Position numbers and translations under genes: made by a program. A stretch of 64,000 nt of DNA from Maniola hyperantus (Eukaryota; Arthropoda; Insecta; Lepidoptera; Nymphalidae), in NCBI RefSeq assembly GCF_902806685.2, contig NC_048546.1, positions 10,372,534 through 10,436,533 of the forward strand. Reading direction: 5' to 3'. Shown piece after piece: positions 44,459-56,046 of this stretch. The notes below the pieces were generated by a model, which saw only the letters and a program-made list of their open reading frames with translations, was not told the DNA's origin and searched no databases. The stretch's first letter is position 1. Every line of letters starts with the position of its first letter.

Positions 44459-46149
44459 TAATATGAAGCTGTCACGCAAAAACCACTGAACCGTAACATC
44501 ACAGTTCGATAGAGAGAGTCTGATTAGGTATACTATTTCAATAAAAGTAGGAAATGACTAGAACACTCTACTGTCTACTAAAATTATATGAGTTCCTTAG
44601 AGGATATGATTAAATCGTCCTTTGAATGATTAACCAAGGAAATATTCGTAGATATATGCCAACCTAAGTAGCTACAGGTATTATGTTCATAGGAAAGGAA
44701 CTTTAAGAATTTTTAAGAATTTTGCTCTGAGAAAAAACGTCAAGATATTTTAAATGAAAAATCAAAAAGTCATTTAAAGTCATTTCAGATAAGTACATGA
44801 TAATTATTGTAACAGTTACCAATTACCATGATGTTAAAAAACCCACCTATGACACCAGTTAAGCTCCACAGAGTTAAAGTAGGTACCAATTAAATGCTTT
44901 AATAAAATTAATAGTTAAAATAAAAATATTTCGACAGCCTTTGTACGCTAAATGATTATATAAACACAAAGTACATAGTTTAAAATACCATAAATATGCA
45001 CAAGTAAATCAGTCTGTTTACGAAATACAAAATGTATTCGAAGTGTGCCATCCCGAACGCCTTAAAATAATACTCAGAAGCGAAATATTAATACCATTCA
45101 GAAGGGTTTTATAGCCGGAATGTTTACTGCTGCCGTAAATATTATGTCGGTGAACAAAATTAACAAATGAATAGTCTCTCATTGAATGAAGCTTACAATT
45201 TAATGACTTCTGAACTCATTGGCCCAATGACGACAACTAGTTTAGGCTAAGATTTATTGCTCTGCCTATAAATTGCACGAAGAACGTTTGATGTTTGTTT
45301 AAAATCATTAGTTAGTTTATTTTATTTATTTATTTCAGGTAACAAAACCTATTATATAAAATAATACTTAACAAATAAAACAATATAAAAGAATCTTAAA
45401 TTACTATAGATACACTCAGATAAAATTACGGACACTAAATGGGAAATACTTAAATTTTCTCTGGTTTCCCTGAGCGTATGATGGCACACTATACCCTCAG
45501 ACCAATATAATAGTCCAAACTGAGGAACGCGTCTTTGCACCGGATCGGAACTATCAGTAGGTACTTAGAAGTTAAAATAAGTCATCCTACTTGACTTTAG
45601 CTGCTCCAGGTTCACCTGCTCTTCTACTATCTCGGAAGCTATATGTACTTCGCGAACTTTATGTAGACGTGCCCATAACCTGAAAGTTGCTTGCCAACTT
45701 TTGTGATTGAACATTGTTGTCTGCTTGCGCCAAATGTACGCCAAGTTTCACTGTACTTACATCTTCACCGAGTGCATTCGCCGAATAATTTGGGCCAATG
45801 TGTTCACGGCTCTTTAAATGAAAACACATAAATCCCACTATGATCCCTTGGAAACGTCATAAATTAAATTTAAAACATTTTAATGATCTGTCGTAAAATA
45901 TGGTGCGAGTATATCGGAACCATTCTTCGTTATGGATTATAATGTTCAATCTTGACCCGTTTGGGCTTCGACTGTTAATCTATGAAAGATAAAATATGTT
46001 GGTTTGTAACTATTTCTATACCCTCTTTGTTTTCAGAAGTATCATCTATTTATATCATTATATTTTGACGATTTTAGAAAGCTTGTAAATCTACGTAATC
46101 GTAACGTTTATAAGTTTTAATTAAATTAAAAAGTTATAATTTGTACGTT
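44459..46149. other. no feature recognised
   Basis: AT-rich. No supported gene or repeat end. Confidence 0.4.
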
Positions 46150-46240
46150 AGTTTGTTTTTCAATCACACCGCAACAGAGCAACACGGATCGTCGTGATTT
46201 TTTACATAAATATAAATACATAGTTATAAACCTGAAGAGT
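46150..46240 (+). mobile_element. Helitron-like element, internal fragment
   Basis: GTTTGTTTTTCAATCACACC, GCAACAGAGCAACACGGATC and GTCGTGATTTTTTACATAAA match the middle of the TCACTACCC subfamily. Confidence 0.5.
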
Positions 46241-46257
46241 ATCAACGCACCGATTTA

Positions 46258-46313
46258 GCGCGTGGTGTTAGGGGCGTTCCCTCCCCGATTGCCATCTCGA
46301 CCTGGCGCGTACT
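46258..46313. mobile_element. GC-rich palindromic MITE, right half only
   Basis: GGGGCGTTCCCTCCCCGATT then GCCATCTCGACCTGGCGCGT: the right arm of the family at 1801 and 57016, without its left arm. Confidence 0.65.
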
Positions 46314-47427
46314 ATACTTCTATTCATTTTAGATTTAATTTTCTCAGAATTTTAATAAGAAATTCAAATATTACCTACTTAGTTATGATGATTGAAAACA
46401 CGGGTAGAAATAAATAAAACTTAATCAGTTACAAAAAACGCAGTTATGAAAATACGAATATTTATTTTTCCAATTTGCCTTTACAAAGCTACTTTTTAAT
46501 ACACATCTTAAATGGTTGCCACTCTTGCCACTTGAGTATACAGATTAATATTTGTATAGAGGTGAACTTAGGTCAAGTTATGAGGTATGCCGTGATAAAA
46601 AAGATCTGTCAATTTTTTGCTCGGTACAAAGAAGCGCACAATAAAAGTGCCAATGCGTTCTTACAAACGAGAATTTATGTTCGATATATGCAAATGAGGG
46701 CTCAAACTCAATATCCACAGAGCAGGTTCCTACAGATTAAAATTTAACGACGCTGTATAAAAAAAGTTTGAGACTCTTTATTTGTGATCCGAGCTTGCTA
46801 ACTTCTACAACCTTCTGCACGGGTGGTGGTCTAGCTAGACCGCCGGTCTTCTTTGACAATACATTCTGTGTGAGGATGCCTACGGTCTAGCGGGTCTAGC
46901 AAGTGCAGGGTCAGCTTATGTAGGCTATAATAATATAATGATGGAGCGCCCGGATGCAACTAATACCATGGCGCCCTCGCGCGATCAAAATGAAATATTT
47001 ACAGTTATGTTTTCTCCAGTAATCGGAAATTCGGGTGCAAATTGTGCACTTATAACAGACGTTAGGAAGCAAAAGTGCGTTTACTTCGCTTGCGATACAC
47101 TCCGAAAAAGATTTTGTTTAGAAAGGAAGGGCTTCTATGAATAAAAACGCACAACTGTGTCGTTAATTCAAAAATATTTAATTTCAAGAGAGAGAGCTGC
47201 GAGCCATGCATGCTTTTTGAAGGCGTCGCGAGCGGGGCTCGCCCGCTAAGACCCTACACCCAGTGTGATGCACACCTTGCACTATAGGTAAGTATAGGTA
47301 GATAAAACTGGCGCTGAACATGACGTGCTCTCTGCTCTACTAAACTAGAAAAAAACACCTAAAATAGTAGGTATAAACTTATACATGCTACAAAGTTTGT
47401 TTTCACATTGGTACAAGAAAAAATTGA
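46314..47427. other. mostly unrecognised
   Basis: A weak inverted pair (TCTGCACGGGTGGTGGTCTA near 46814; CTAGCGGGTCTAGCAAGTGC near 46888) may be an eroded MITE. Frames at 46475-46747 and 46938-47144 show no domain. Confidence 0.3.
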
Positions 47428-47439
47428 TTGATCGACTCA

Positions 47440-47750
47440 TCATGATCATGATCAACCCATCGCCGGCTCACTACAGAACATGGGTCTCCTCTCAGAGTGA
47501 GAAGGGTTTGGCCATAGTCTACCACGCTGGCCATGTGCGGATTGGTAGACTTCACACACCTTTGAGAGCATTATGGAGAACTCTCAGGTATGCAGGTTTC
47601 CTCACAATGTTTTCCTTCACCGTTCAAGCAAGTGACATTTAATTACTTAAAACGCACATAACTCTGAATAGTTAGAGGTGCGTGCCCGGGATCGAACCCC
47701 CGACCTCCGATTAGAAAGCGGACGTCATAACCACTAGGCTATCACAGCTG
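47440..47750 (-). mobile_element. tRNA-derived SINE, family A, full length with TSD
   Basis: TTGATCGACTCA is repeated exactly at 47428-47439 and 47751-47762, a 12-bp target-site duplication. On the minus strand the head CAGCTGTGATAGCCTAGTGG (box A) and GTCGGGGGTTCGATCCCGGG (box B) look intact. The tail is GGGTTGATCATGATCATG. The 85-codon frame here is an artefact of the SINE. Confidence 0.93.
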
Positions 47751-47762
47751 TTGATCGACTCA

Positions 47763-49227
47763 ATAACTTAATAATATTATATTAATCACATATTATGTTC
47801 CAACAGCTTATATTGGAATTCATTCAAGAAATAAACTTTAACCTCGGATATAATCTACTCTGTATACGAACGCACATTGGCGGTAAAGATAATCCTGTCG
47901 ATACGTTACGTGGCGTGTCAAATGTTTAATGATATTGAACGGGAATTTATACGCGGTTTGTTTTTGTAAATAAACTATTACAGGTAATCTCTTCTATAAA
48001 CTTTCTATAATTTTTTTTTGGGAATGCTTACAAAAAAAATTATGGCAAACTGAGCCAAGAAACGATACCCGTCAACTCTACTCCATTCGCTTTAAGAAAA
48101 TAGTCACTCATCAGTGAAACAGCATGATTAAGTTGTATAAGTACACAGTGGATTAAAAATTAAAACAATTATTATTTATATTTTAAAAGATATAGCTGAG
48201 ACAGTAGTAGATATGAGCCGCAACGTAAAAAGCAGTGCCGCCAATCAATTCAGCATTCCCTAAGTAAGTATTATAACATTTTATCAAAATGTCAAGACTT
48301 GGTTAAGACTAACAATTGCCTCACAAGTCTTTTGTAAATACTTGCTACCACTCCGATAAGGATAAGTACCCACCTACCTATAGATAAGTGTGGGAACTAA
48401 AACCGCATAAAAATATCTTAAGCCGCCGTGGCGCAAAGAGCTAAGGAATGCGGACAATTGTCTTAGCTGGTGATTCATCATCCACTGAGATTGTAGGATA
48501 GCAAGGTCGGTGTGATTTTACGTCTTCACTCCTCACTACTGCTAGAATGCTTTATCGAAAAGTGACTGATGGGGTATGATGGCCATCTCTAACAAACTAC
48601 ACTCTACTTTCCTATTAATTAAGATTTAAGAGACGTACCAATTCGTTTGATGATGACAACCTTAATCGGTTTTGAACTAACTGTTTTGGAGATTTAAATC
48701 AGACCAACCAAACACAAGCCTATAAACTTTGACTTTTCTGTTCAAAACTACAAAAGCAAAGTCCTTATCAATCAAGATTAGTAACTACCTAATCCAGCCT
48801 ACAAATTGTTTATTTTATAAAATTTATTAATCAAGTGTCTTATTTAACATAGATTTTATCGTTTTCCAAAAATGACTTCGCTCAGGTGAAATATCTGAAA
48901 ATCCTTTCTTAGTTGGAGTCTAATGAAGAAAACTTACATGTTTTTGGTAATGGTATGATTTAAACAAAGGAAATTTAACCTACTTCAAAGGCTTAAGAGA
49001 AGTACGTAACGGGAGTTGCTGAGGACAACGAATTCCACACAAAGTACAAACATAGTTTAATTCAGATGATTGACCGTCTCAAAGAATTTTGTATGTAATT
49101 CTTTGATCCCGTGTAACTTTTACACTAAGTATAAATTTTTATAGAAATCTGGAAAAACACAGACACACAATTTTTTTCTAGAATATGTCTAAGTACCTAC
49201 AAAGTTTTACTCAACAGTTCACTAGGT
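47763..49227. other. mostly unrecognised; possible SINE head
   Basis: GCCGCCGTGGCGCAAAGAGC (48422) has a tRNA-like look but no box B follows. The rest is AT-rich. Confidence 0.25.
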
Positions 49228-49340
49228 CTTAGTTGGCTATTAAATTTATAGTATTTATATGTTCAAAAACCTTTATCAAGTCATACTTAGTTGGCTATTT
49301 AGTATTTATATGTTCTAAAAGCTTTTTCAAAATATTGTAT
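49228..49340. repeat. diverged tandem duplication, ~58-bp unit
   Basis: CTTAGTTGGCTATTAAATTT at 49228 and CTTAGTTGGCTATTTAG at 49286 begin units that both continue AGTATTTATATGTTC and end in a TTT-TCAA block. The second unit has a short deletion. Confidence 0.7.
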
Positions 49341-49631
49341 AATGGCAACATGGCTATAAAAATAGTTATGATCAAAGACCAAAGCTCTCTAATAATATCT
49401 GCATAACACAAAAGGTACAAAGAATCACATATTACCGAGATGTGCAATTCCGTCTGCAATTTGACCGAATGCAATTCAAAAATGCATTCTATCTTTGTCG
49501 TTTACTTGTTGTTCAATCACTAAAAGAAGCTTGTTTAATGGATTTCCAACATTACTGAGCAAATAATCGTACTGGACCTATAAGACCTATGTTATTGTGA
49601 TCTCGAAATGCCAAAGATTAAACAAAAATGA

Positions 49632-49798
49632 CGAAACATGCATGCCTGACTGCCTTAGAGTTCTACGTAATGTTTTCAAAGGTGTGTGAAGTCTGCCAAT
49701 CCGCACTTTGCCAGCGTGGCGGTCTATGCCCCTTCTCATTCTGAGAGAAAACCTGTCCTCAGTAGTGCGCCGGCGATGGGTTGATTATGATGATGATG
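49632..49798 (+). mobile_element. SINE family A, 3' half
   Basis: CGAAACATGCATGCCTGACT, GTGTGAAGTCTGCCAATCCG, TTGCCAGCGTGGCGGTCTAT and TTGATTATGATGATGATGGA. Confidence 0.75.
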
Positions 49799-50347
49799 GA
49801 AACAAAAATATAATTTTTTTATCGAATGCGAATTATTAAGAATTCTGTTCTTCATAATATCATCATCTTATCTTTTACATAAAACTCAAACATTGGTGTT
49901 CCATTAGTTAACTGCAATTAAAACAATTCAACAAAATAGGTTTAAATTTGACAGACAGAAGTATGATACAGAAAAGTTCCTATAAAAAGTAAGCGACGAA
50001 TTATTATGAACCACTTCTTAACGTAGGCAAATAAAATATTCGCAATCAATTCTTAAATTCAATAAAACTACAACAAATTGATACTTAGCCATAAAGATAT
50101 AACATTTAATTTATAACCACGCATATATTATTGACAACAAAAAATGGTTTAACAATTTTCTAATAGCTTAAGGCCATATTTAAAATTCAAGAGAATTCTA
50201 TGTTATAAAATAACTTGTCTTAATAATAACCGTTCACATAATAAAATGGCTAGTTTTAGGCCGGTTTTTTTATTTAATCAGATTTTTTAGGATACCTAAG
50301 TACTTGGTCGAACGTTACTCATTCATATTCATATTCGGTATGGCATA

Positions 50348-51282
50348 TATGAGTCTAAACCATATCATACACGATCCGGTGTAAGCCAGGGCTCTATCTT
50401 AGGACCTCTATTCTTCCTAATCATGATAAACGATCTTCCGGAATCTATAAAATATGAAAGAACACGTGAACAAAGTGTATCTCTAATCAAGAAAGACTAA
50501 GATGCGTCAATGGACAATTTCTTAGTATATAAGATAATTTATATAAAAAAGTTTAGGTTAAAATAAAATTACTTATTAGTCATAATATATTAGGCTAGAT
50601 CGTAATATAATTGAGTAGCTTATTGGCACTCAACATTAAGGAAAAAAAAAAGTCCGAAGCAAGCTTGAAACAAGCACCTGTGTCTGGCATCCGTACGAGG
50701 CAAAGTACGGACTTATATTAGAAAAAGTACAAAAGGCCTTCCTAAGATACCTGTATAAACGTTGCTATGGATATTACCCTTTCCTATTTCTGTTAGGTCG
50801 CTTAGGTTTCAACTCCCTGGAGGTCAGACGCATTTGCGATCAACTGAAAATTATGTGTCAAATTTTGCGAGGAGATGTTAATGCTCCAGAACTTCATGAC
50901 CAACTGTGTCGCATACGTGTCCCTGAATCCAATAGTAATCTTCGTCCACGAAAAAATAAACTTTTCGTGGTCCCACATCATCGCACTGTTGCTAGATCTA
51001 TGTCACCTATACCCCGTTCATTGGCATCGTTCAACGCGCTTTTGGACAATAATGCTCAATGGGACCCATTTAGTGATGGGTCTATAACACTGGTTCGGGA
51101 GTTACTGAAGTACGCTGAGAGCATTACATGAATAGGTCAAAATCCTTTGATTTTTTATCGTTTTGTATTTTATGTCTTTTTTCTTGTACCTTTATTTGTA
51201 TTTAAATTTATTATTAATTATCTAGTTAGTGTAAGTGGCACTGCCGTTCTAATAAGATGTAAAAAATAAAAAATAAAATAAG
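50348..51282 (+). pseudogene. Jockey-like LINE, internally deleted
   Basis: Two blocks of one non-LTR retrotransposon. First, 50348-50455 encodes PYHTRSGVSQGSILGPLFF then MINDLPE, the reverse transcriptase motif just before the catalytic site. Second, 50662-51131 encodes CVWHPYEAKYGLILEKVQKA, LGFNSLEVRRIC and ends VRELLKYAESIT before TGA: the post-RT C-terminal region. The stretch between lacks the catalytic DD box and ~100 residues, so this copy is dead. A ~150-base A/T-rich 3' UTR ends in an A-rich tail (AAAAAATAAAAAATAAAATA), which fits Jockey-type elements rather than the LINE at 18577. The upstream endonuclease is absent. Confidence 0.75.
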
Positions 51283-51656
51283 TAACACCTTCACTGGAAA
51301 GACGATCTATAGATCAAGGTTCGATCATTACTTCTTGACATAAGCGCTTTCATACAGGACAGTTTTTCCCGCAAAATACTTAGTAGAACCAGTTATCTCT
51401 GGTAGAACCTTACAGGTATAGAAGGCTCACGCTGCAAAGACGTACAAATAATAGCGGTTCTTGTTGCGAGGCAATAAAGTCCAATTCAGCTCGCACAGTG
51501 CTTTGGCCTACAATTTAACAAACGCCTCTCTTTCTATCTTGCGAGTATCGTCGAAAGGCCACGCGACCGCGCCGTACGTACCTACCTATATTTCTCAGGT
51601 CAAGTGACCAAGTGAGCTATAGATTTTCTTTAAGTCTGCCTTAGCTATGCCTTTTA
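51283..51656. other. no feature recognised
   Basis: Nothing is identified. Confidence 0.4.
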
Positions 51657-51665
51657 TATTTGTAA

Positions 51666-52003
51666 CTTTATTATTATCATCATGGCTCATGATCAACCCA
51701 TCGTTGGTACACTACTGAGCACAAGTCACCTCACGTTATGAGAAGGATTACGGTCACAGTCCGCCACGCTCGCCAAATGCGGATTGACAGACTTCGCACA
51801 CCATTGAGAACATTATGGAAAACTCTCAAGTATCCAGGTATCCTCACGATGTTTTCCTTCACCGATAAAGCAAGTGATATTTACTTGCTTAAAATGCAGA
51901 ATAATTATCTCCGAAAAGTTAGAGATGCGTGCCCAGGATCGAATCTTCATCCTCTGATCTTCCGAATAGGAGGCGGACGTCTGAGCCACTAGGCTTTCAC
52001 GGC
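51666..52003 (-). mobile_element. tRNA-derived SINE, family A, with TSD
   Basis: TATTTGTAA flanks both ends (51657-51665 and 52004-52012). On the minus strand the head AGCCGTGAAAGCCTAGTGGC contains box A; box B (GGATTCGATCCTGGG, near 51936) is diverged. The tail is GGTTGATCATGAGCCATGAT. More mutated than the copies at 47440 and 57879. Confidence 0.85.
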
Positions 52004-52031
52004 TATTTGTAAATTACATATAATTTGTCAT

Positions 52032-52174
52032 TTATAAGTCCAGCAAACTGCTATTGCGCTGGAACCATGTATCATTAACAAATGACGTCATTCTGACGTC
52101 AGCCGAAATAAAAATATACCATCAGCTCGAAACTTCAGTCTCTGCTGACGTCACAAAAATTTGCAGGACTTATA
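52032..52174. mobile_element. 143-bp MITE with TGACGTCA motifs
   Basis: Ends TATAAGTCCAGCAAA and TTTGCAGGACTTATA are inverted with one mismatch. Inside, AATGACGTCATTCTGACGTC and CTGCTGACGTCACA carry three TGACGTCA/G-type palindromes. Confidence 0.65.
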
Positions 52175-52216
52175 CCTTAGTTTTAGTGTAAACTGAAGTA
52201 TATCTTTTTGTTTCAG

Positions 52217-52387
52217 CCCGCTCAGCTGCCCGCTCCTCTCGTGCCGTGTGAGCACTCCAGCCCGCGGCGCGCCGACTAAGTCACGACATGCCAGTCAGAA
52301 ACCACCAATTTGTGGCCGCCCTGTGTTGGTTTTGTTGAAGCTAGCGTCTTCATGCCTCCTTTTACACTTTTTGCCAACACGAATAAA
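52217..52387 (+). other. candidate 3'-terminal coding exon
   Basis: A good acceptor (TATCTTTTTGTTTCAG, ending 52216) precedes a GC-rich open stretch: 20 codons reading PAQLPAPLVPCEHSSPRRAD, then TAA at 52277. Third positions are mostly G or C, unlike the surroundings. AATAAA at 52382-52387 could be the polyadenylation signal. This would be the last exon of a plus-strand gene whose upstream exons are not identified. Alternatives: a 5' UTR exon with the ATG at 52288 (only 16 codons), or a transposon fragment. Confidence 0.3.
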
Positions 52388-52530
52388 TCTTATGAGTTCA
52401 TTTTTACATACATAAGTACGAGCACTTCTACATTATTTTTTGTAAAGATATTACAATGCAATATTTTTGTTTCTAATTTGTATTACATTTTTATGTAAGA
52501 TTTTTTTTAGACTACAATGGTAAATTAAGT

Positions 52531-52765
52531 ATACTTTGTACGGGAGCGGTGTGCAGGCTCGACCGTACCAAAGGGGAGATCTCCCACCGAGCGGTCGGTT
52601 GTGCTCGGTAGCGCCAGCTGGGCCGACGGTTGTATCTTGAAACTTCTATATATAGTCCAGATTGCAGAACACTCTGTTATTGCGAGTACTGTCGGCGGTA
52701 CATTTGTTCGGGACTATGTCATCGATTGAACAGCGCCATCTAGTTTCTATTGTGGCAACCGCCAC
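52531..52765. other. GC-rich block with a TATA-like motif
   Basis: GTACGGGAGCGGTGTGCAGG, GAGCGGTCGGTTGTGCTCGG and a TATATATA at 52647-52654, followed ~20 bases on by ATTGCAGAACACTC. It could be a promoter or part of a long terminal repeat; no matching partner repeat was found. Confidence 0.25.
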
Positions 52766-53529
52766 AACTTAATGAAAATTGTATGGCCCCTTAAGTAAGA
52801 GTTCTTTGGGCCCAGTACCCATAGAACTTTCACGTAAGTAACCAAATTGGATAGGTAACTAAAGAAAGGAGATATGGAGAGGGTGAAAAAACTGTCAAAT
52901 CATACCTATTAAAGACTTTAATAAAAATAAAAACTGTTCAGTAAGTATTTCATTTTTTAAACCTCTAGCTATAGGTAGGTACTAACCAACCTAATAAGCT
53001 AACCTTTAAAACAAACAACTACATGAAACGCCATTCGACAAGCAATGCAAAATGAAATATGCATTTTCTTGAAAATATGTAGCCAACGATATAAAAATAT
53101 GTCTGTGTGTAGGTAAATAGAACAGAGATCAGTGAAACGAAATCTAATCCATCGCTTTTAAATATTGTCTACATTTATTAATAAGACAATTATGCTGTTA
53201 CCGCATTCGATCCCTTTGTGTTAGGTAGACCGTACGATGATTCAAAGTCCTTTACAAAATAGATCCAACACCGAATTGCTCTAGTTCAAATAATTACTCA
53301 ATCTGTTTTAGATTAGCCACAGTTATGATTTATTGCTTATATAGGAACAAGATTGTAAAGCCTGACTAGTTAATTAATAGAAACAAAGGCAACTTACATG
53401 TCATTAACGCTTCTATTGATAATAATGTACCTTTAGTTTGTGGAGGTCTTTAATTCAAGTAAATTTTCAGGGCTAGATATAAATAATGACTCTAACATCC
53501 AGTTTCCAAGAATATTGAGTCCGGTGTTC
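52766..53529. other. no feature recognised
   Basis: AT-rich. Nothing is identified. Confidence 0.4.
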
Positions 53530-53686
53530 CCATTAGATTACAACATGGGCTTATTCAGGGGGCGGACCAACCAATTCCTAAAAGGCCAGCAATGCATTGG
53601 TGGTTCCTCTGGTACTGCAAATGTTTATGGACAGCGTGTGACCCGCCTGGTTATTTGCTCGCCATCTTTAATTTTAAAAAAAAGGT
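53530..53686 (+). mobile_element. 3' end of a lepidopteran interspersed repeat
   Basis: CAACATGGGCTTATTCAGGG, AACCAATTCCTAAAAGGCCA, TTCCTCTGGTACTGCAAATG and GTGACCCGCCTGGTTATTTG, then an A-rich tail. I recognise this from many lepidopteran sequences as the 3' part of a retroelement but cannot name it. It makes a misleading 82-codon frame (53440-53688). Confidence 0.55.
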
Positions 53687-54384
53687 AAGTACTTAAAAAA
53701 AAGGGCACTAGTTTTTCCAGGAACCTGGAACAAGTTAGGAAGATTATAATCTGTATATTTAAAGAAATATGTATATACCTATCATAACAAGACGCATACG
53801 TCTATCAACGCCAACGTATAGCTCAAGCCTCTGGTTCTGAAAACTTGAGATGATAAACCATGTAGACCATGAAGAATTTTTTTTCATATTTTCTTAGTTT
53901 TCAATTTTTTTTATTAAAAAAAATCGCACTCCACCAAGGACCTCCTATTCGGTTTAAAAAAAGATTTTCCGTTGGATAGAAGCCGGGACGGGTTAGTTAG
54001 TCGTCAATATTTGTTTTTCTATATAGAGTCATAGCTTACAGCCTTTAGAACTTGAAGTAACTTGCAATACGTCATCATGAGTAATAGATGCGCACGCGCA
54101 ATTTGCACTAATGCCCCGTTTCTTGTTCTAATCGTCGTAAAACGCTCGAGTGGCTCCGCAATGAACTGCAACGAGTAACGACTAGCTATTCTTTAATAGC
54201 CGTAATATAGGCGTAAAAACGAATACTGACCTATGTGATCCCACAAGTTCCTGAGGGAAACAATCGGGTTCCTTCTGTAATTAACGCATAATAATTATCA
54301 CTTTCAAAGTCGTCAAAATCAAAATTAAAAGTCAAAATTAAATCCATTTATGTTCACTCTTTAGGTGTCTATTGTTGATTTACC
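53687..54384. other. no feature recognised
   Basis: AT-rich. Nothing is identified. Confidence 0.4.
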
Positions 54385-54525
54385 TAATTTCACCAAGCAA
54401 ATTAATCATGGTTTAGTAAACATTCTTTTTATCTCTCCTTTTTGAAAATCGCGTATGTCATCTGCCAAAAAGGGATAGCATTACAAATGTTTAACTAAAC
54501 GGGGATTAAATGCTTGGTGAAATTA
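54385..54525. mobile_element. MITE with TA target-site duplication
   Basis: ATTTCACCAAGCA (from 54387) and TGCTTGGTGAAAT (to 54523) are perfect inverted ends, extended by AATTAATC/GATTAAAT. TA flanks both ends, as in Tc1/mariner elements. 137 bp without the duplication. Confidence 0.75.
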
Positions 54526-55479
54526 TGTCATACTTAAAACGCATACGCAAAGGTTCGAACGAGAGTTCTTTATTTTGAAATTGGACATTCAAATGACTAA
54601 TCAACGAAATAGTGTTGATCTAACAAACAAAATTGTAAAGCTGCAAAAAAATAAAGAAGAAAAAGAAGAAGATTATGGACCTAACACAGTAATTTCGCAA
54701 CTACTTTGTGAAGGTCCTATTTATACTTTAACCTAACTTTATGAGACGAGAAGAGAAGGATGTAGGTATATAGATTTGAAGATAATATAGAAACGTAGAT
54801 ACTACAATGGGTCAGTAAATATAACAGTAGTTATATTAACACTACCTAAACAATACAAAAGGTTTTCAGTCCAAACAGTGCTGCAATTCGGAACAGAATC
54901 AAGAAAAAAATAATTTTCACAACACAGTCCCTCAAAAAATGAATCTCAGAATAATATTTAAGAATACAAACAAAACTAGAGCTCAAAATAAAATGGACGC
55001 CCCGTAATGATGGCCCGTCATTCCGTCAGCGACTTCAAAGAATGAGTTCATTTCCTTCGACCATAAGATACGATTTTTAATTAAGTTTTTGTTAAAAATT
55101 CATTACAACCACGGGCCTGTATTCCATGCATAATTTGGGGTTGCCATCTCTGAAGTTTGGAAAATGGGACAACATTGTTGTACTTGCCAAAACATTTTAC
55201 TGAAAAATCTTTGAGACCCAGATTACTGACACCTAGATTCATAAACATAGTTATTTTTTTAAATTAATCTTAATCATGCATAGTAATAACTGACAATTCG
55301 ATGAAATAAACTTTAATCTAAATTAAAACTAAAAAAATAGTAAATTAAAACATAGTTAATGGTAACGTATAAGGTCGTCAGTCTAGCGAGTTGGAGGTCG
55401 TCCCACAATGCGCTTGCTGGTACGCGGTTTCCACTCCAGACCACGTCTGCTCCAGCTGCCATTATAGGATCAGAATATT
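54526..55479. other. mostly unrecognised
   Basis: GAGTTGGAGGTCGTCCCACA through CACTCCAGACCACGTCTGCT (55390-55455) resembles a common lepidopteran LINE segment. The rest is AT-rich. Confidence 0.3.
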
Positions 55480-55543
55480 AATTTCATTCATTACATTATA
55501 ATGTTTAGCCCCTGCTAAACATTATAATGTAATGAATGAAATT
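55480..55543. repeat. perfect 30-bp palindrome, CCCT loop (first of two)
   Basis: Arms 55480-55509 and 55514-55543 are exact complements over all 30 positions. Confidence 0.97.
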
Positions 55544-55548
55544 CTAGA

Positions 55549-55612
55549 TTCTAGATATTTTTGGGTTGATAACAAAGTCCCTACTTTGTTATCAACCCAA
55601 AAATATCTAGAA
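55549..55612. repeat. perfect 30-bp palindrome, CCCT loop (second of two)
   Basis: Arms 55549-55578 and 55583-55612 are exact complements, with the same 4-nt loop as the first palindrome but unrelated arms. A 5-nt spacer separates the two. Confidence 0.97.
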
Positions 55613-55656
55613 GCTATCAGCTTCCTGAGGATTCCATCTCGTCTTCTTATGTTTTA

Positions 55657-55882
55657 CAAGATGATGAAAAACTTAATCCACGTCGACGAAGTCGCGTGCA
55701 TTAAGGGTTTTTGTTTAATCCCGTGAAAAGTCTTAGATTTTCCGAAATTAAAAGAAGCATATTTATCTATCTCCTAGCTGAAAACTTTATCTTTACAAAA
55801 TTTTGTCACAATCGACCAAGCAAATGGGCCGTGAAAATGTAACAAACATACCAACACACTTTCGCATTAATTTATTATATTG
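55657..55882 (-). mobile_element. Helitron-like element with inverted terminal hairpin
   Basis: Minus-strand copy: CAAGATGATG (CTAGATGATG mutated) at the 3' end, TTTAATCCCGTGAAAAG, GGGCCGTGAAAATGTAAC and CACTTTCGCATTAA at the 5' end. Positions ~55667-55704, which should read as the hairpin in minus orientation, are instead in plus orientation (CCACGTCGACGAAGTCGCGT). Confidence 0.65.
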
Positions 55883-56046
55883 ATAGGGTTCATATGTTAT
55901 TAACGCGTCGTTGGTCATCATAGGTAGAGACACAGAGTAAGGATAGTGTGTAATTACCCAAAGAGGTTCGATGAAGCCATCTAGACATAGCAATCCTTCA
56001 GTAAGGAAGCGACCCGAGACAGCCCCAGTAATTCTGGGACCTACAA

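Noticed and set aside
47385..47642. 85-codon plus-strand frame
   Set aside because: It lies in a complete SINE family A copy read antisense, and the same peptide recurs at 51738 for the same reason.
52084..52160. TGACGTCA sites as CRE-type regulatory elements
   Set aside because: They lie symmetrically in a MITE, so they are more likely transposon sequence than host regulation.
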